Part shown: positions 27,483 to 40,404 of the stretch, in pieces
Layout of the letters: every line of letters begins with the position of its first letter
Numbering within the stretch: the first letter of the stretch is position 1
From: Rachycentron canadum
Lineage: Eukaryota > Chordata > Actinopteri > Carangiformes > Rachycentridae
NCBI GenBank assembly: GCA_038496675.1
Contig: CM076662.1
Span: 13,425,457-13,489,456, forward strand
Direction of reading: 5' to 3'
Length of the DNA: 64,000 nt
The notes under the pieces: model-generated
The model's database searches: none
Told to the model about the DNA's origin: nothing
The model's input: the letters and a program-made list of their open reading frames with translations, nothing else
Position numbers and translations under genes: made by a program

Positions 27483-30400
27483 CCTTTTGTAGTTCATGGG
27501 CCGAGGCCTCATTGTGTTGTGTCATTGAGAGGTTAGGTCCAGATCTGGGCGTCTCTGGGGGTCCCTGCCCATCTTTTCTACTCAGGCAGGCAGACAATGA
27601 AGCAGACACGCCTATAAATGGCAAGATAGGAGCTTGGACGTTCAGCCAAAACGAGCATCTAAACAATGGTAACAGGTGTGTATAATGCATGCTTTGATAA
27701 TGACCTTGGTGGCTGTAATAGTATGTCTAGACACAACTAACAGGACGCATTTCTGTCTGGTCTCAGATGTCCCGTGGGTGCCCAGATTCTAAGGAGCAGA
27801 TATTGGTTCTTAGGCGTTAAAACTAAAAGAGAACTGTCTTAGATAAGGTTCTGTATTTACTATGACACTTTTAGAAATGAAAAGCATCAGAAAAGTTAAG
27901 TCTGCCACTCAACTGCAGTTTTTTTCTGTCTTTAAAATATTTGTAGGGCAGTTTGCATAATGAGCTAAAATCATCTTGAGTATTCAGAGATATGCACTTG
28001 AATAAATAGAAAAAAAAACTCCATTAATGTGGATGGCTTGCAATTTTTGATTGCGCCAGATACAGGAAGCTTGCTGACATGAACTAAAATGCAAATGCCC
28101 TTTGAGCAAAACAAAGAAATTGATTATGAAGTAAGTTTCTTCAGCACAAGTAGCTGGTTTTGAGTGATTAATGGGGGTGGGTCATTGATTTCCTTTTGTT
28201 TAGATCTTGGTTAACTTTCAGGAGACACAATTATAATTTGTTTCCAAACAATAAATCCAATCTAGCTTCAGCAAATTAAATTTCCCTATGGCCTCTTCTG
28301 CGTCATTTTACCTCTGAAATGGGTTGTTATCAAAAGGCATTGCATGTAAATGTCTGCTGTTACTGTTTATATTTGTTACATTTCTGATTAGATATTGTTT
28401 TTCTCCGTATAATGGAAGGTGAGCACCTCCTAAGATTAGAAAGAGCTGTTTACAGAGATCTGCATGACTTGTCAGCTACAGTGCCAAAGGTTAATCTTCC
28501 AAATCTCACTTCAATAGCTGTATGTCACACACATCAACATTTATGATGAGCCATCTATCTACAGTATATGAAAAATACTGTCTACATGTTGTGTGAAACG
28601 TGCCAAAATGTTGTGTATTTGTCAAATGAGCACTGTGAGTCTGTCTTTACATTAGCTTTTCCAAAGGTGGGTGAAATGTTTTTGAGTTATCACAACACAA
28701 TGCACTTTATATTTCTATATATTTGCAAGTCAAATCACAGTTTTACAGACTACTTTATTGAAAGGTTTTTGCCACATTCTTCAGCTTTACAACTTTGAAA
28801 ACTTCCACAGATCCAGACATTTATACTTCCTGATTTCTCGCATCATCTCTCCAAGATAGTGATAATACGATTTCTGTGTTTTTCGCTGTTGAGAAACAAA
28901 CTGGATTATGAACAGATCACTACATAAACAGCTTTCTAAAAGGAGGCAGCTATTTTAAAAAAGGCTGAAGAAATGCAAAGAGGGATTTAAATTTTAATTT
29001 GAATTTATTCCAGCAAGTGAAAGGTTCTTTTGAGAGGGGATTTCAGCAAAGATGATGGTATTTAAAAGTGATAAACAAGCATCTAAACCTCCAGTGGAAA
29101 ACAGTCATTTTGCTCCTTTCTAGTGTAGGGGAGGAATTGGGCTTGCTATGGTCACATCCAAAAAATAAGAATAAGTAATAGTAGTAATTAAAATGTAAAT
29201 AAGCAAGATCCATGGAGATATTTCAACTGATTTCTGTCATAAATTGTGTAATTAACATTTTGTCTTGACACACCTTGTGACTCTGGATGTATAGCTATAT
29301 GTCCTCAGGTGCAAATTCATGTTCTCTGTGTACTTGGCATAGCGTACTTTATACTGTATATGGATGCTTAAAAAATCTTTCACACTTATCACATGGAATT
29401 TAAATCCTGTGCCTCAACACCAGAGAGGAACATCAGGCAAAGTTCAAAATTAAATGCCTTTCAAATTAGGACTTGTGTTAATTAAGGATTGTTGTTGTGC
29501 AGTTTGAGGCAGTATCTGAAAAATTCTAGTAAATTTGTGGTTGAGTGAATCACTCTGGGCAGTTACATGTGACATTTGTGAGACAAAGGCTGTGATTAAC
29601 CAAGGCTGTCATCTATTTTATTTGTAATATATGGATTATAAGGATGTGACTGGATTTCAAATGTTTCTATTCTCTTGTGGATGACCACTAAACTTAAGCA
29701 GAGAAACCTATGCCACACAAAAAAGACAAAGAGTTACATCATTTTGTAGAACGGTTAATCCGATCATGGACAGTGTTTGTGCATTTGCTATCTTCGGAAA
29801 ATGCCAGCAAAGGCGCTAAGTAAACCTATTTTACAAGACTCCCTCACAAGGATACAGTGCCAGTATCGGGATAAAATTTCACACAGCGGCATGGCTCAGT
29901 CACATAACCTAAGCAGGCTTAGGAAAATGGAACACTACAAAGTATTGCACTTTCTTCCTGTATGTCTGTTGTGGCACAAAATGTTCAGATGACTGATGTG
30001 AGTGTGAGCATGAGAGCCAAAGTGAACTAATGGCTGAATAGCACATAGATACTGTTGTTAATGCTCTGAGTTGTTTAAAATGGTAGATTATGGAAGTGTG
30101 CACCTGGCATTCTGCAGGCTAGCCTGGCAACACTCCTCCCTTATAATTATAATGAACACACAGTAATTCAGGGTTGAGGCTGAAATACGAATGATGTCCT
30201 CTGAGACAGCTTGTTTTAATGGTTATGCAGAAGAGTTCCTAGAAGTGCAGATGGCAGATGCAATGCTTTTGAAGCTATTTACAGATTGTACATTACAAGG
30301 TATGGAAAGACCCATAGTGTGAGGCCATATTGCTCTTTTGTGCTGCTGAATTAGACATTAGACTGCCTCATGAACCACTAATGAAAGCTAAGATATATTT

Positions 30401-31577
30401 TAGAGTATATTTACTCCAGTACCGATAGCCCATTATTCTAACAGGTTAGATAGCATAGTTGTAAAGAGAAACAATGGCCCTATGAGAACTGTATGATCTA
30501 TGTGTTTCATCCATATACCCCACTGTTCTTACTTTGTCCACATAGGGGTGCATTTGCTTTTAGCTTGTGTAGTCTTTCAATACAGAGTGTCAGAAGCCTA
30601 ATTTCAGTTTTTTGGAGAGATAAAAATCCTCGACTGTGAGATATTGTACTGTAGTCAACATTTTATACAACATGGAACATAATAGGCCGCAAAAAAGATA
30701 AGAGCCAAATGCTAGATGAGATAAAATTATAATGAAGAGTACATGTTTTGTTTTGTTACGTACCAATCTCCACTTAAAGACTGATGTATCAAAACTGGCG
30801 TCTCTAGATATTTACAGTGATGGTTACTCAAATGCTTTCATTGTAAAAGACATCTTTTATAATCATACTTTTAACATATAATGTGATCTATTCATTTTTA
30901 TGTCTGGTTCACGAATTTAAAAGCCATATTTTTGTACCTGTTTGCACTGAAAATATTCCACCAGTCTGTATTTATGTACAGCATGGTTAGTATATATCTC
31001 TATCCCTGGCACGTTCCCAGACTTATATAAAAGAGTGTGGCGCCTTTGAATCAGCCCACCACTGTGATACAAGAGCAGGTATTGAAACAACAAAAATGTT
31101 AACTCCAAGAAAAAGTTTTGCCGCATTAAAGTCACATAGGAGCCACATTAGCATGTGAAAAGAATAAACAGGAGCATTCTCAGTTACACACTCCACCTGG
31201 CTGCTAACCAACGTCCTTGTCAGAAGTCCACCCACCGCACTGGCTAACACTGAAAGACCTCCTGGGGACCGCAGTGACCATTCACTCGGTTCTCTCTTTT
31301 TCCCATGCACCTGTGACTGTTTTTGTGTTTGCTATTTTTTGCTTTGTCTTTTTCTGGCAACACTGTATCATCGGAGACACACTTTCCCTCAAAAGGAATT
31401 CTCCTGCCCAACAATGTGGTTTGTTTGTTCACCGGATATGGCAGGCCAGAGAGTCAAATGAAAAAAAAAAAAAAAAAACAAGTCACCACAGTAATAATTA
31501 AAATTGCCACAAGAAAAATAAGCTGGGAGACACAGCAGTATGAACGGACTTGAAATAAGAAAATAAGGTACTTTTAC

Positions 31578-31806
31578 CAACTGGTTTCTTGCCGAGTTGG
31601 GGGGCTTCACAGGTGCAGTTGGATAGGCTCTCCTCCTTACTCTCCTCGGACGGCTCATCCGGCTTCTCCATGGTCCTGGACCTTAGAGAGCTGCTTTTCC
31701 ATTTTCCAAAGGACTTTGCCACAATCGCTTTGTCCGCTCCTTTCATTGTTTTCTGTAAAACACATTTACAGCATGACTTCCCAGGTTTATCCCTCTTGTG
31801 AGCCAT
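31578..31806 (-). CDS. candidate alternative first coding exon of st18
   Basis: A 229-nt open frame starts at ATG (31806) and ends at a good donor, GTTG|GTAAAAGT. It encodes MAHKRDKPGKSCCKCVLQ... and ends ...GKKPV plus one base. The phase-1 end is the same as in st18 coding exon 1 and would join exon 2 in frame, skipping the usual ATG exon. Codon use looks protein-like (basic and Ser/Glu-rich, with a CCKC pair). An internal TGTGTTTTACAG at 31753-31764 could instead be an acceptor, making the exon 31578-31752 with its ATG at 31746. I do not recognise the peptide. It could be a first exon of st18, an unrelated gene's exon, or a chance frame. Seen: frame, donor, phase. Inferred: membership of st18. 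Confidence 0.45.
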
Positions 31807-34800
31807 CTGCCCCCTTTTTTGGCTCTCAATAAACCTGTGCTCATCTTTCCCAAACCCAAAGTAAGAGAGAATTAGGGCATTGTGTGCATATGCATTCTCT
31901 TAAGCATTCCAGAAAATTTCCTGATTGCCCTGGCATCTTTTTTAGAGAGCGCTTGGACATTGTTTTTCTCCTGACATTTTGCAGTCCTGTGTGGAGAGAG
32001 TGGTACTAATTGAAACAGTATAAAACAATACTTTGCAAAGTACACACACAGTAAACGGTAGATGGAAACTGAAAAAAAAAACAAACAAACACGTTTTCAC
32101 ATTTAATCCAACTTAAAGGAAATAAAAATAGCACATTATGCCCTAATTGAGTGCTGTACAGTCCGCAAATACTATTACAAGGCCGATCAGGATTAGCAGT
32201 GGAACATACCTAGTTATCTATTTCTGAGTGCCAAGACTGCTAGCAGTGGGCAACTAAATTTCAAAAGCTGGCAAATCCAGTTGTCTCCTAAATACAGAAA
32301 GTACTTAAATCCAGAGCTAACAGAAGAAAAAGACGGATAAAGGGTGCTCTGCATATCACCGAAAAGCTTGTGCACTTTTCAGAATCACTGGCTAGGTTAA
32401 ACAAATATGCTAAGTAGAGATCAAAACAATCCTTTGATCTGCAGCCTAGTTTCCAGAGGAATGGCTTGGCTGTTGTTGTAAATAACTTGTATAAATCTAT
32501 ATACCATTTGCCTTCAGGTAATATCAAAAGTGCCAGGGATTCGCAGGCAAATACCTTGTGGTTAGGAAATAGATCAGATAAAAGCATATAAATATTTCAG
32601 CAACACTGCAGTCTGTCATTTTGTGTATTACAGCTGAGTTTTTAACCCCATATGACCATTTTGCTTGTTTAGTTTTATCATAAATACATGACTGAGTAAT
32701 AACTGATAGCAAAATTACTTTCTACCACTTTCTGTTTTGTAGTTTGTAAAAATTCTCCTACCTCCAGTACGCCATTCAGGTCAAACACAGTGTAAAACAT
32801 TGTGCTAAACTTCATACAAAAGAGGCTTGAAGAATCAGAATGCAGAAGCTATGCAACTTGCTGACTAACTTTGCCCTCTGTTTTGATCGAGCACACAAAG
32901 AAAAACGCTGTCCATTCAAAACACACAGCATAACTCTTTTCAGAGAGGGGGGACTGTGAACAAACAAGGCCATGTCCTGAGCTGCAGTCAGTTTCCCGTC
33001 AGGCGTGCACAGTGCACGGTGAGGGCCGCAGGGACTGGGACCGGCTGTCACCAAACTCACAGGCAACAGAACAACTTTTGTGCACACTATCCTCCTCTGG
33101 AGCTCCCTTTTTTCTTTCTACCCAAATTTGGTTAAGTGCGCTTTTTGATTCAAAGCTCGATTTACTTCAGCCCCTTTGGTCATACTTCAAAAACATGTTA
33201 GCAAATTTGTCAGACTAATACTTTAAGCAAACTGAATTAATAGTAATATATTCCCCTTTGAGCTGTAGCGTCACATCCTCGTGATAATACATGAAACAAT
33301 TCAACAGCGAGGAACTTCAGTGATCAAAACATTAATGAAATAAAACATTCACCCTGGTAATCCACCTTAAGACACAGATATGAATTATCAATAATGATTA
33401 AAAAAATATAAATTTTGCTTTGGCAATAATCCACCTTGCTAGTAATGTGTTTACATTATTAGAGCTTATTCAATTACAGTTTCATACTACACTTAAAACT
33501 ACTGATGCTAACTAGCTCACACAGGCTAACTGGGTAACAACTATCTACCGAGCTTGGATAACATGCTAGCATCCTAACTATATTGTTAAATAAAGCCAAA
33601 GAGACAGGACCATGGCTGAGGTGGGGCAGGCTACTGTACACCAAAGCACTATCTAAACTAGCTCATGTAGTGTCAAAATACAGGCTGAACTTTATGCACA
33701 AACATTTTAGTAAAGGTTTTTTTTAGAATGAGGGTTTCCTTTTATTTGCAATAGCACTGTGAACAGGCTATCCTAGCTAACATAGCAGACATGCTAAAAC
33801 ATGGAGATGCTAAACTCACCAACTCAAAACTCAAAGTTGCAGGCTAATCTTCATCCGGTCTGTCACTGCTGTGAAAATGACAAATGTTTCTGTGTCTACG
33901 ACGGCAGACGAGAGAGATGTTATTTTTGGACCAACCCATTCTCGTGAAGTCCTCTTGACAAGATTTTGTCAAATTTGGCACAAACATTTATTTGGAGTCA
34001 AAGGTGAACTGATAAGGTTTTGGTTTTCACAGGTCAAAGGTTAAGGTCAAACATTTTCACAAATAGTTATTAACTTATATGATAAGATAATAACTGATAA
34101 AACTGAAACTAGTCTGAGGCTTGATCTGATGCTGTGATTTGGTAATTTTGGCAAATCTTTGGAATAGTACATGAGATAAACTGCATTTGGAAAGACTGAC
34201 TTTATATCAGTGCAGATGTTTCCTAGAGGCAGTCACAGTTTTATTCATCAAACTTTCTTATTCATGCTCTCAGCTCCTATCAAACTTTTGATGAAGTGTT
34301 TGTGATTTTCACTTTATTGCGATTATGTACTAACTACTCTACACTGCTGATTTGGCCACATCTTTCCTGTGTAATACACAAGACACACTAGACAGGTATG
34401 AATCTTAAGGGAGGAATGAGATGTTGCATAATTTCATTAATGCAATTTACATCTAATGCTTGTGAGTTTTAATCCTAAAACCTCATCCTAGGTGTTTGGA
34501 AAATATCATGGGAGCTTTATCTTGCATGGAAAAGCAATTTTGAGAGAGAACAGAATGTACCATATTCTTGACCCGTCTGCCTCAGATGCTTGCTGTATAT
34601 GGAACTGAATACTGGACGTGAATTGTATCATTCTCTGTGTCAACTTGTTAGATGGCAGTTGCTGTAGTGGAGTGGTGAGAGCGGCACATATGCATTATAG
34701 GAGAAAATTGTGAAATGACAGATTCCGGGTGTGATACTGAGGGAATGACTAACTAATAGGAGGGGTGCTCCAGGCTGTTAGCTTTGAAAAGCAGTTTGCA

Positions 34801-37800
34801 CATTACTTTATCTTGTCAATCAGATTCCTGGAATGGAAGAGGTGACTGATAACTTGAATTAATTATTTTCTTATTGCATGCATGTGTTAATTCATGTTAA
34901 TTTATGTCCCTTACAGGCCCAAGCCAGAATATCCAGAGTAAAGCGCCACCTCTGGCACCCAGATCACCACACCACTCTCTTTGCATATATTTATATCAAA
35001 TGAAAGACTTTTTTTTAATCCTGTTGGAACAAGGACTGACTGCCAAATTTGATTTTTAAATGTACTTTTAAGCTGTTCATGGTTTACGTTTGCATTTTTT
35101 CTTAACAACTGTACAACATGGAGCAGTGTTTACAGCTATGATGGGATTTGAAAGTTACAGATTATTTCTTATAAGCAAATCCTACCTCTTAAAGCATACC
35201 CCCTTTCTCAAAGAACACAGCTAAATAATGTAGTACAAGGTCAACACTCACAAGGCACACCTCTTCAGTCTCTAATATTGTATGTAGTAAATATAATTTA
35301 ATTAGTATTTCATCATCCAAAGCAGGGTTTGCATTCATAAATAGCTTTTGTACTGAATTTGATCACAAACAAGACCGGCAGCAATTCTGTAGAATGCACA
35401 CAGCATTCTTTAAACAATTGCATTTCACTAAACATCTTTAAACATTTTGACAAATTTAACTTCCTCTGAACACAGAGGATAAGAGGAAAAACATTTCTCT
35501 GATGAGAACAGAAACAGCAAGAAGTTCTAACAAGGAAAAGCCTGCCAGGTGGCGAACTGGCTGCACCAACAGAACGCACAATCTGTCTGCTTCTCCTTCC
35601 AAACCATTGACAGCTGCCATCACCAGCCTTGCACACTCGCACTCAGTGGCTCCTCAGCTCCCTGCCCATCCCTCTTTAGTGTTTCCTGCTAACCTCAGAG
35701 ACAGGGTCACCTGGCCCCCTAGTTGCCCGTCTGTGGGGCCCTGCTGGCCCCCTGGAGACCTGCCTGCATGGGGATGCATGGCTAACAGAGGTCTAGCAAA
35801 GCCTCTTTAATATGCAAACCAAGGGGCTATTCCTTTGACCCGAGACCATAGCTTTTCTAATAGTGAAATCCAAAAATATTCAAGTGATGTACAACGATGA
35901 GATCTGATTAACAGTTTTTGATCTCTTGGTTATTTGATACTGAATATTATACCAGACAAATAGTACCATATTCAGGTATTTTCCTCAACCAGGTAGGTCA
36001 AATTCAGCTTAATTAAAGTGATATGTAGCATGATTGAATCTGATTAAATTCTCTTCACTTCATTTAAAAAATAGTCTTCTACAGCTTGAACATTTTTGTT
36101 AAATTGGAGCAGCATTTCTCCACTGAGTAAAACCTAAGCACACAGATGCACAGAGGCTAAACTGAGGAGTGTTCCACAAAGCTAGCATTGCAACTGGGCT
36201 AAAAATAAAACCTGGCAAAGTTATTCTGATCCCTTATTGGTCCCATAGTTTGATTTCACATTTAGCATTTGCATTCCCCTCCGCATAAACATTTCATTCT
36301 TCCCCTCCTGCAGTACAATGAGACTTGAGTGACTTTGGCAGCAGATTTTGGATCGGTGCTCCTGAATCCACCAGTGTATGTTATCAGCAGGTAAACAAGC
36401 TTTCGAACAAAGCCATAATGGAACTGCAAGCGGCATAAAGAGGCTCATCTCAAAAGCTATACAACCCATCAAAGCTGGTGTCATTTCCTCAACACTGCAC
36501 TGCAGCTGGAAAATGCATGGCTGTTAGTTACAGTTTAAATCGCCTGTCTATTTTCAGACACTTCAGAACTATTTGTATTGATTATTTACTTGTCAGTAAG
36601 CAGCCAGATTACCAAAATAAGACAACAGATTTTAATGTTTACTGGATTCTTTTCCGTTTTGTTTTGTGGTAGAAAATCAAAAACTGTGTCATGCACTAAA
36701 TTAATGGGATTTGCACTATAGGGTATTTGAATAATTATTTTGTTCTGAAAATGAAATACTTCTATCTATATTTGGAAGGATTACTGATGGCATTGAACTT
36801 AATGTGAAAATAATTTGCCCTTTAAATACATAGTTAAGCTATATCCTACACTTTCTGCTCACCAGATGCAATCTTGTTAACCACACGCCTGGATGCTTGT
36901 CACCAAACTTTCCACATATTTGCCTTTTGGGCACAGCTCAGATGCACAACTAAACCTACGCACTCTCCTCCCAGTGAGTGGAGAAGCCTCAAAGCTTTCC
37001 TTTCATATGCTGCATTATCTCTATGGCGGTAATTATCCATAAAACTATGCCATCAGATGTTGATGATTTCCAATATGAACCCAATAAATGTGTTTAAATT
37101 TTGAATTATCATATTTATGTGGATATGTGTTACTAATAGTGATTATGTTCGTCATGTGGGTAGAAAATCAACCATCCTTATATTGCGCATTCTCACATAT
37201 TTCTCAGACATTTCATCACACATTTAATCTGCCCCTGTCTAAGATTTTCTACTGAACCTGTAGTCAAGGCAGAGAGAGGACAATAACGGATGAGATTATG
37301 AAGCATGTCTGTTAAAGCATGTCTGTTTGATCATCATTCTGTTTAGGTGAAGTTCTCTACTTGGTCTCTTCAGTCCCTGACAGCAGATATATAACCTAAT
37401 CTCTTTCCCTAACCCTTTTCTTAGGCATGAATAGGGTGGAAATGTGATGGCATTAAGTCGATTTACTCCTTGGTTTGCAGTTTCAGCCTTAATGCCTCTT
37501 GGCTCTTCTTCAACACACTCGTCCCATTTAGATTTTGAAAATATAAATGTTATGTTAAGGCTTTCCTATTTATTTTCATTTATCCATCATTTGAAGTTCA
37601 TGCATATATTTACTCTACAAATAATGCTTGTTTATTTGCAGCTCCATCTATCTAGTATAGTGTCAGAGATATTGGAAAATCAAATACAACTTGTGTATTA
37701 TCTTCAAATGCAGGAGATATCAGTAACAAAAGGCAAGATCTGAGACTGTATGACATTCTTTGTGAGTCCTCTCTGACATCATTTTGATATTTCACATTTA

Positions 37801-40194
37801 CTCATCTAAACCTTAATTTAGTGCCTCCAGCATATGTTGACATGCAAAGAAAAGCTATTATAATGCGTCTTTGAATTTCAGCTGATGGCATTTGAAAGCT
37901 GCATCAACATACCTGTTCTTTTACAATTATTGGAGTGTATTTGTGACAAATTTATTTGTTTGTGCATAAAAAAAAGTTCAGATTTAGTTCTGAACTCTTG
38001 TTTAACATCAATAAAAGAGTCAGCATTGGCAAGATGATATAGTGACAATTAAGCCAGGAAGATGTGTGAAATTTTGAGAGGGTTGTTTCCTTATGAAACT
38101 TTTTATCTTGTATAATTTGTTGTCCATAAAAAGAGGCTCTCATTATAAGTGCACCTCAACTGAACTCTTTCGAAATGATTATACTCTTTTACATCACCTC
38201 TAAAAACTAATTTTTATCTTGAGAATTTTTTCAGATAAATTAAATTTGGATGTTTGCAAATGTCTGTAATAGGTACTGCATATAACAGGTATGTTTATAT
38301 ATACGACCTGTTGTAAAAAAAAAAAATTTACTTGCTTTTTCCACTTCGTAATTTTTACATTTTTTTAAGTATTAAATAAAAAAGGTTATTTATTTATTTC
38401 AAACAGTGTTGTTTGGTTACTTTCATGATTAATTAAATGATACATTTCTGTGTAAATAAATATTACAAAACAAAAACAAAGATGCAGACCACATAGTAAG
38501 TTGCTATGCCTGCTGCCTAACAACAGCCAATTTTATGACGTAGTACTGAAGATAAGTAGTCGTGTGTTATAGAAATAAGTTTGACAGCAAGTAAAAGGCA
38601 GTTTTAATGATGGAACTAGCTACAGACTACACATGGCAATGTTAAATCCCATTCAGCCTGATGAGAGTGACTCCCAGCAGCACTGAGCTCAGTGGGGGGT
38701 TGTAAACATTTACACTAAGAGCCTGTCCAGTGCACATGGTTGGTGCTTGCCAGCCACCTCGGTATTGAATGTTGTGTTGCATATTTTGTCATTCAGGCCT
38801 GTCCCGAAATTGTAGGAATCACACCATCAATTTATGAAGGAGCCATCCAAATGTGACAACAGGCTTATGCTAAATGGAGAAAATAGAGCTAAACATTGTT
38901 AAAACACCCCTAGACCCACATGGTAGAGAGTGCTCGGCGGAGAGCTGCTATGCTCCCCGCTGTGAACTGGGAAAGTGATGTTGGTGGGCTTCCTTCTCCA
39001 TGAGGGCCGCATCGTTCTTGGGCCCCGATTTGAAGCCTTTTTGAAGTCTGTTTCCTGCAGCAGTGTGCCAACATTAATGTTTCCACAAAAGCAAAAATGC
39101 TAAATCAAATGAATACACTATACTGTGCTATTCCACATTGACTCATAAATCCCCCAGAAATTTTAAAAACGATGATTAAAAAGATATTTACTATATATGC
39201 CCTAAAAGTAACTGTGCAATTTTTGTATTTAGTTTCAGAATAATGAACTATAATAGAATGGTTTTAATTAGTATTAATATCAGTTAGGAGAGAAATCTTA
39301 ATTTCTGGCAGGCGAGCAATTCCTTCCTAAAAGAAATAGTTGTGTACTGGGTGTAATTGGCGTAGATTAGTGTTTGTCCATGAACTGGGAAAACTTTTCA
39401 CTCCATAATTAGGTTGAGTCCAATAGAATTATTCACATTTTTTAGCATCAATTATAATCCCAATATGGAGCAATAATTGGCCATTACAAAAGCAACAGAT
39501 TATGTTTGGGATCAATCCTTTATTGTTTCAAAACTCTATCTTTTACAATACAGTCATTTATTGTTACATGTGTGATTTGATGGGTAATGTACAATGTCTT
39601 CCGATAATGAAACACAGTCACAAAGTTTTCCTTTCTACATATGAATATTCTATGATAGTGAGAAGTTTGTGCTGATATATTTACTTAGTTCTGACAGCTC
39701 AATCACTTCCCTTTTCAAATCAACAAAAGCATTGTTTTTGAAAGTGCATTTCAAGGATTGCAAAGCCAACTGTTTCCATCAGTCAGCCATAATGTACATT
39801 TCAGTATTGACAGAGGGCCATACTGCTTTGTGAGTAACAAACAGCATTAACTACATTTCCAACTACAACATTTATCTGGATAAGTCAATCAAAGAAAATA
39901 TATCAATATGCATGCCATGAACATTCCTCCATAAACATTTATAATAAATGTATATTTTCATTTAATTATGTTGATAATGACACAGTATTTTCCACAAAAG
40001 GACAAATGCTGATAATGAGAACTAATATTTAACATCCAAATTTTGTTCAATTTTACAAACAGGTCAAATGGCATAATGCCACAGTGTATAGGGCAATGCC
40101 CTAATAAGGTTAATAGCATTTGGTCCACAATAACAAATCTGGGTTTAAAAGAAAACAAAAGTGGTGACAGGTGGTATTTTGAACTAAAACTCAA
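31807..40194. other. Intergenic region between the candidate st18 exon and rb1cc1
   Basis: No multi-exon gene recognised. Human ALKAL1 lies between ST18 and RB1CC1, but no ALKAL-like frame is visible, though a small split gene could be missed. Blocks at 35500-35830 and 38920-39060 are more GC-rich and less repetitive than their surroundings. Confidence 0.5.
33900..34060. repeat. probable teleost dispersed repeat
   Basis: The run TCAAATTTGGCACAAACATT, followed by a GAACTGAT block and GGTCAAAGGTTAAGGTCAAA, is like a dispersed sequence common in percomorph genomes (from memory). GCTAAC-rich DNA at 33490-33830 may belong to the same family. Confidence 0.5.
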
Positions 40195-40214
40195 AATAGT
40201 ATGATGATGATCTC

Positions 40215-40220
40215 TTTATT
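40215..40220 (-). terminator. candidate rb1cc1 poly(A) signal
   Basis: AATAAA on the minus strand about 107 nt after the stop codon. It is the first canonical hexamer downstream and would give a short 3'UTR. Other AT-rich hexamers lie further left, so longer 3'UTRs are possible. Confidence 0.4.
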
Positions 40221-40326
40221 CTTTCCATTTTAAGGTCTTTCAATTTTCAAGTTATGAATTATAATGTGAAGTTTCTGTTCAAAAATTAAGCAATATAAAT
40301 ATACATTTTAGCTCATTACTTGGCTA

Positions 40327-40404
40327 TTATACTTTTCTGTTCCATGGAACAGCTTTCACTCTGTAGAACTTGGTTCCTAAAGGAACCTTGAACCTGTTCT
40401 GGGC
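40327..40404 (-). CDS. rb1cc1: rb1cc1 last coding exon
   Basis: Residues 1602-1626, AQNRFKVPLGTKFYRVKAV ending WNRKV and TAA; completes the claw. Human ends WNKKV. Confidence 0.97.
   Translation of the reverse strand, partial: AQNRFKVPLGTKFYRVKAVPWNRKV

Larger units (their letters stand above)
10223..31577. other. No confirmed gene: probable st18 5' region
   Basis: About 21 kb of AT-rich, mostly unique DNA upstream of the st18 start codon. Because st18 exon 1 begins exactly at the ATG, at least one 5'UTR exon must lie here or further upstream. Such non-coding exons cannot be recognised by eye. Open frames here are short and unlike known proteins. Microsatellites and decayed repeats are listed separately. 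Confidence 0.6.

Noticed and set aside
35502..35810. 102-codon plus-strand frame
   Set aside because: Pro/Ser/Ala-rich translation of a GC-rich block; no domain, no splice context and no recognised homologue.
31807..40194. ALKAL1 expected from human gene order
   Set aside because: No frame with the conserved ALKAL cysteine pattern was found, though a small multi-exon gene cannot be excluded by eye.
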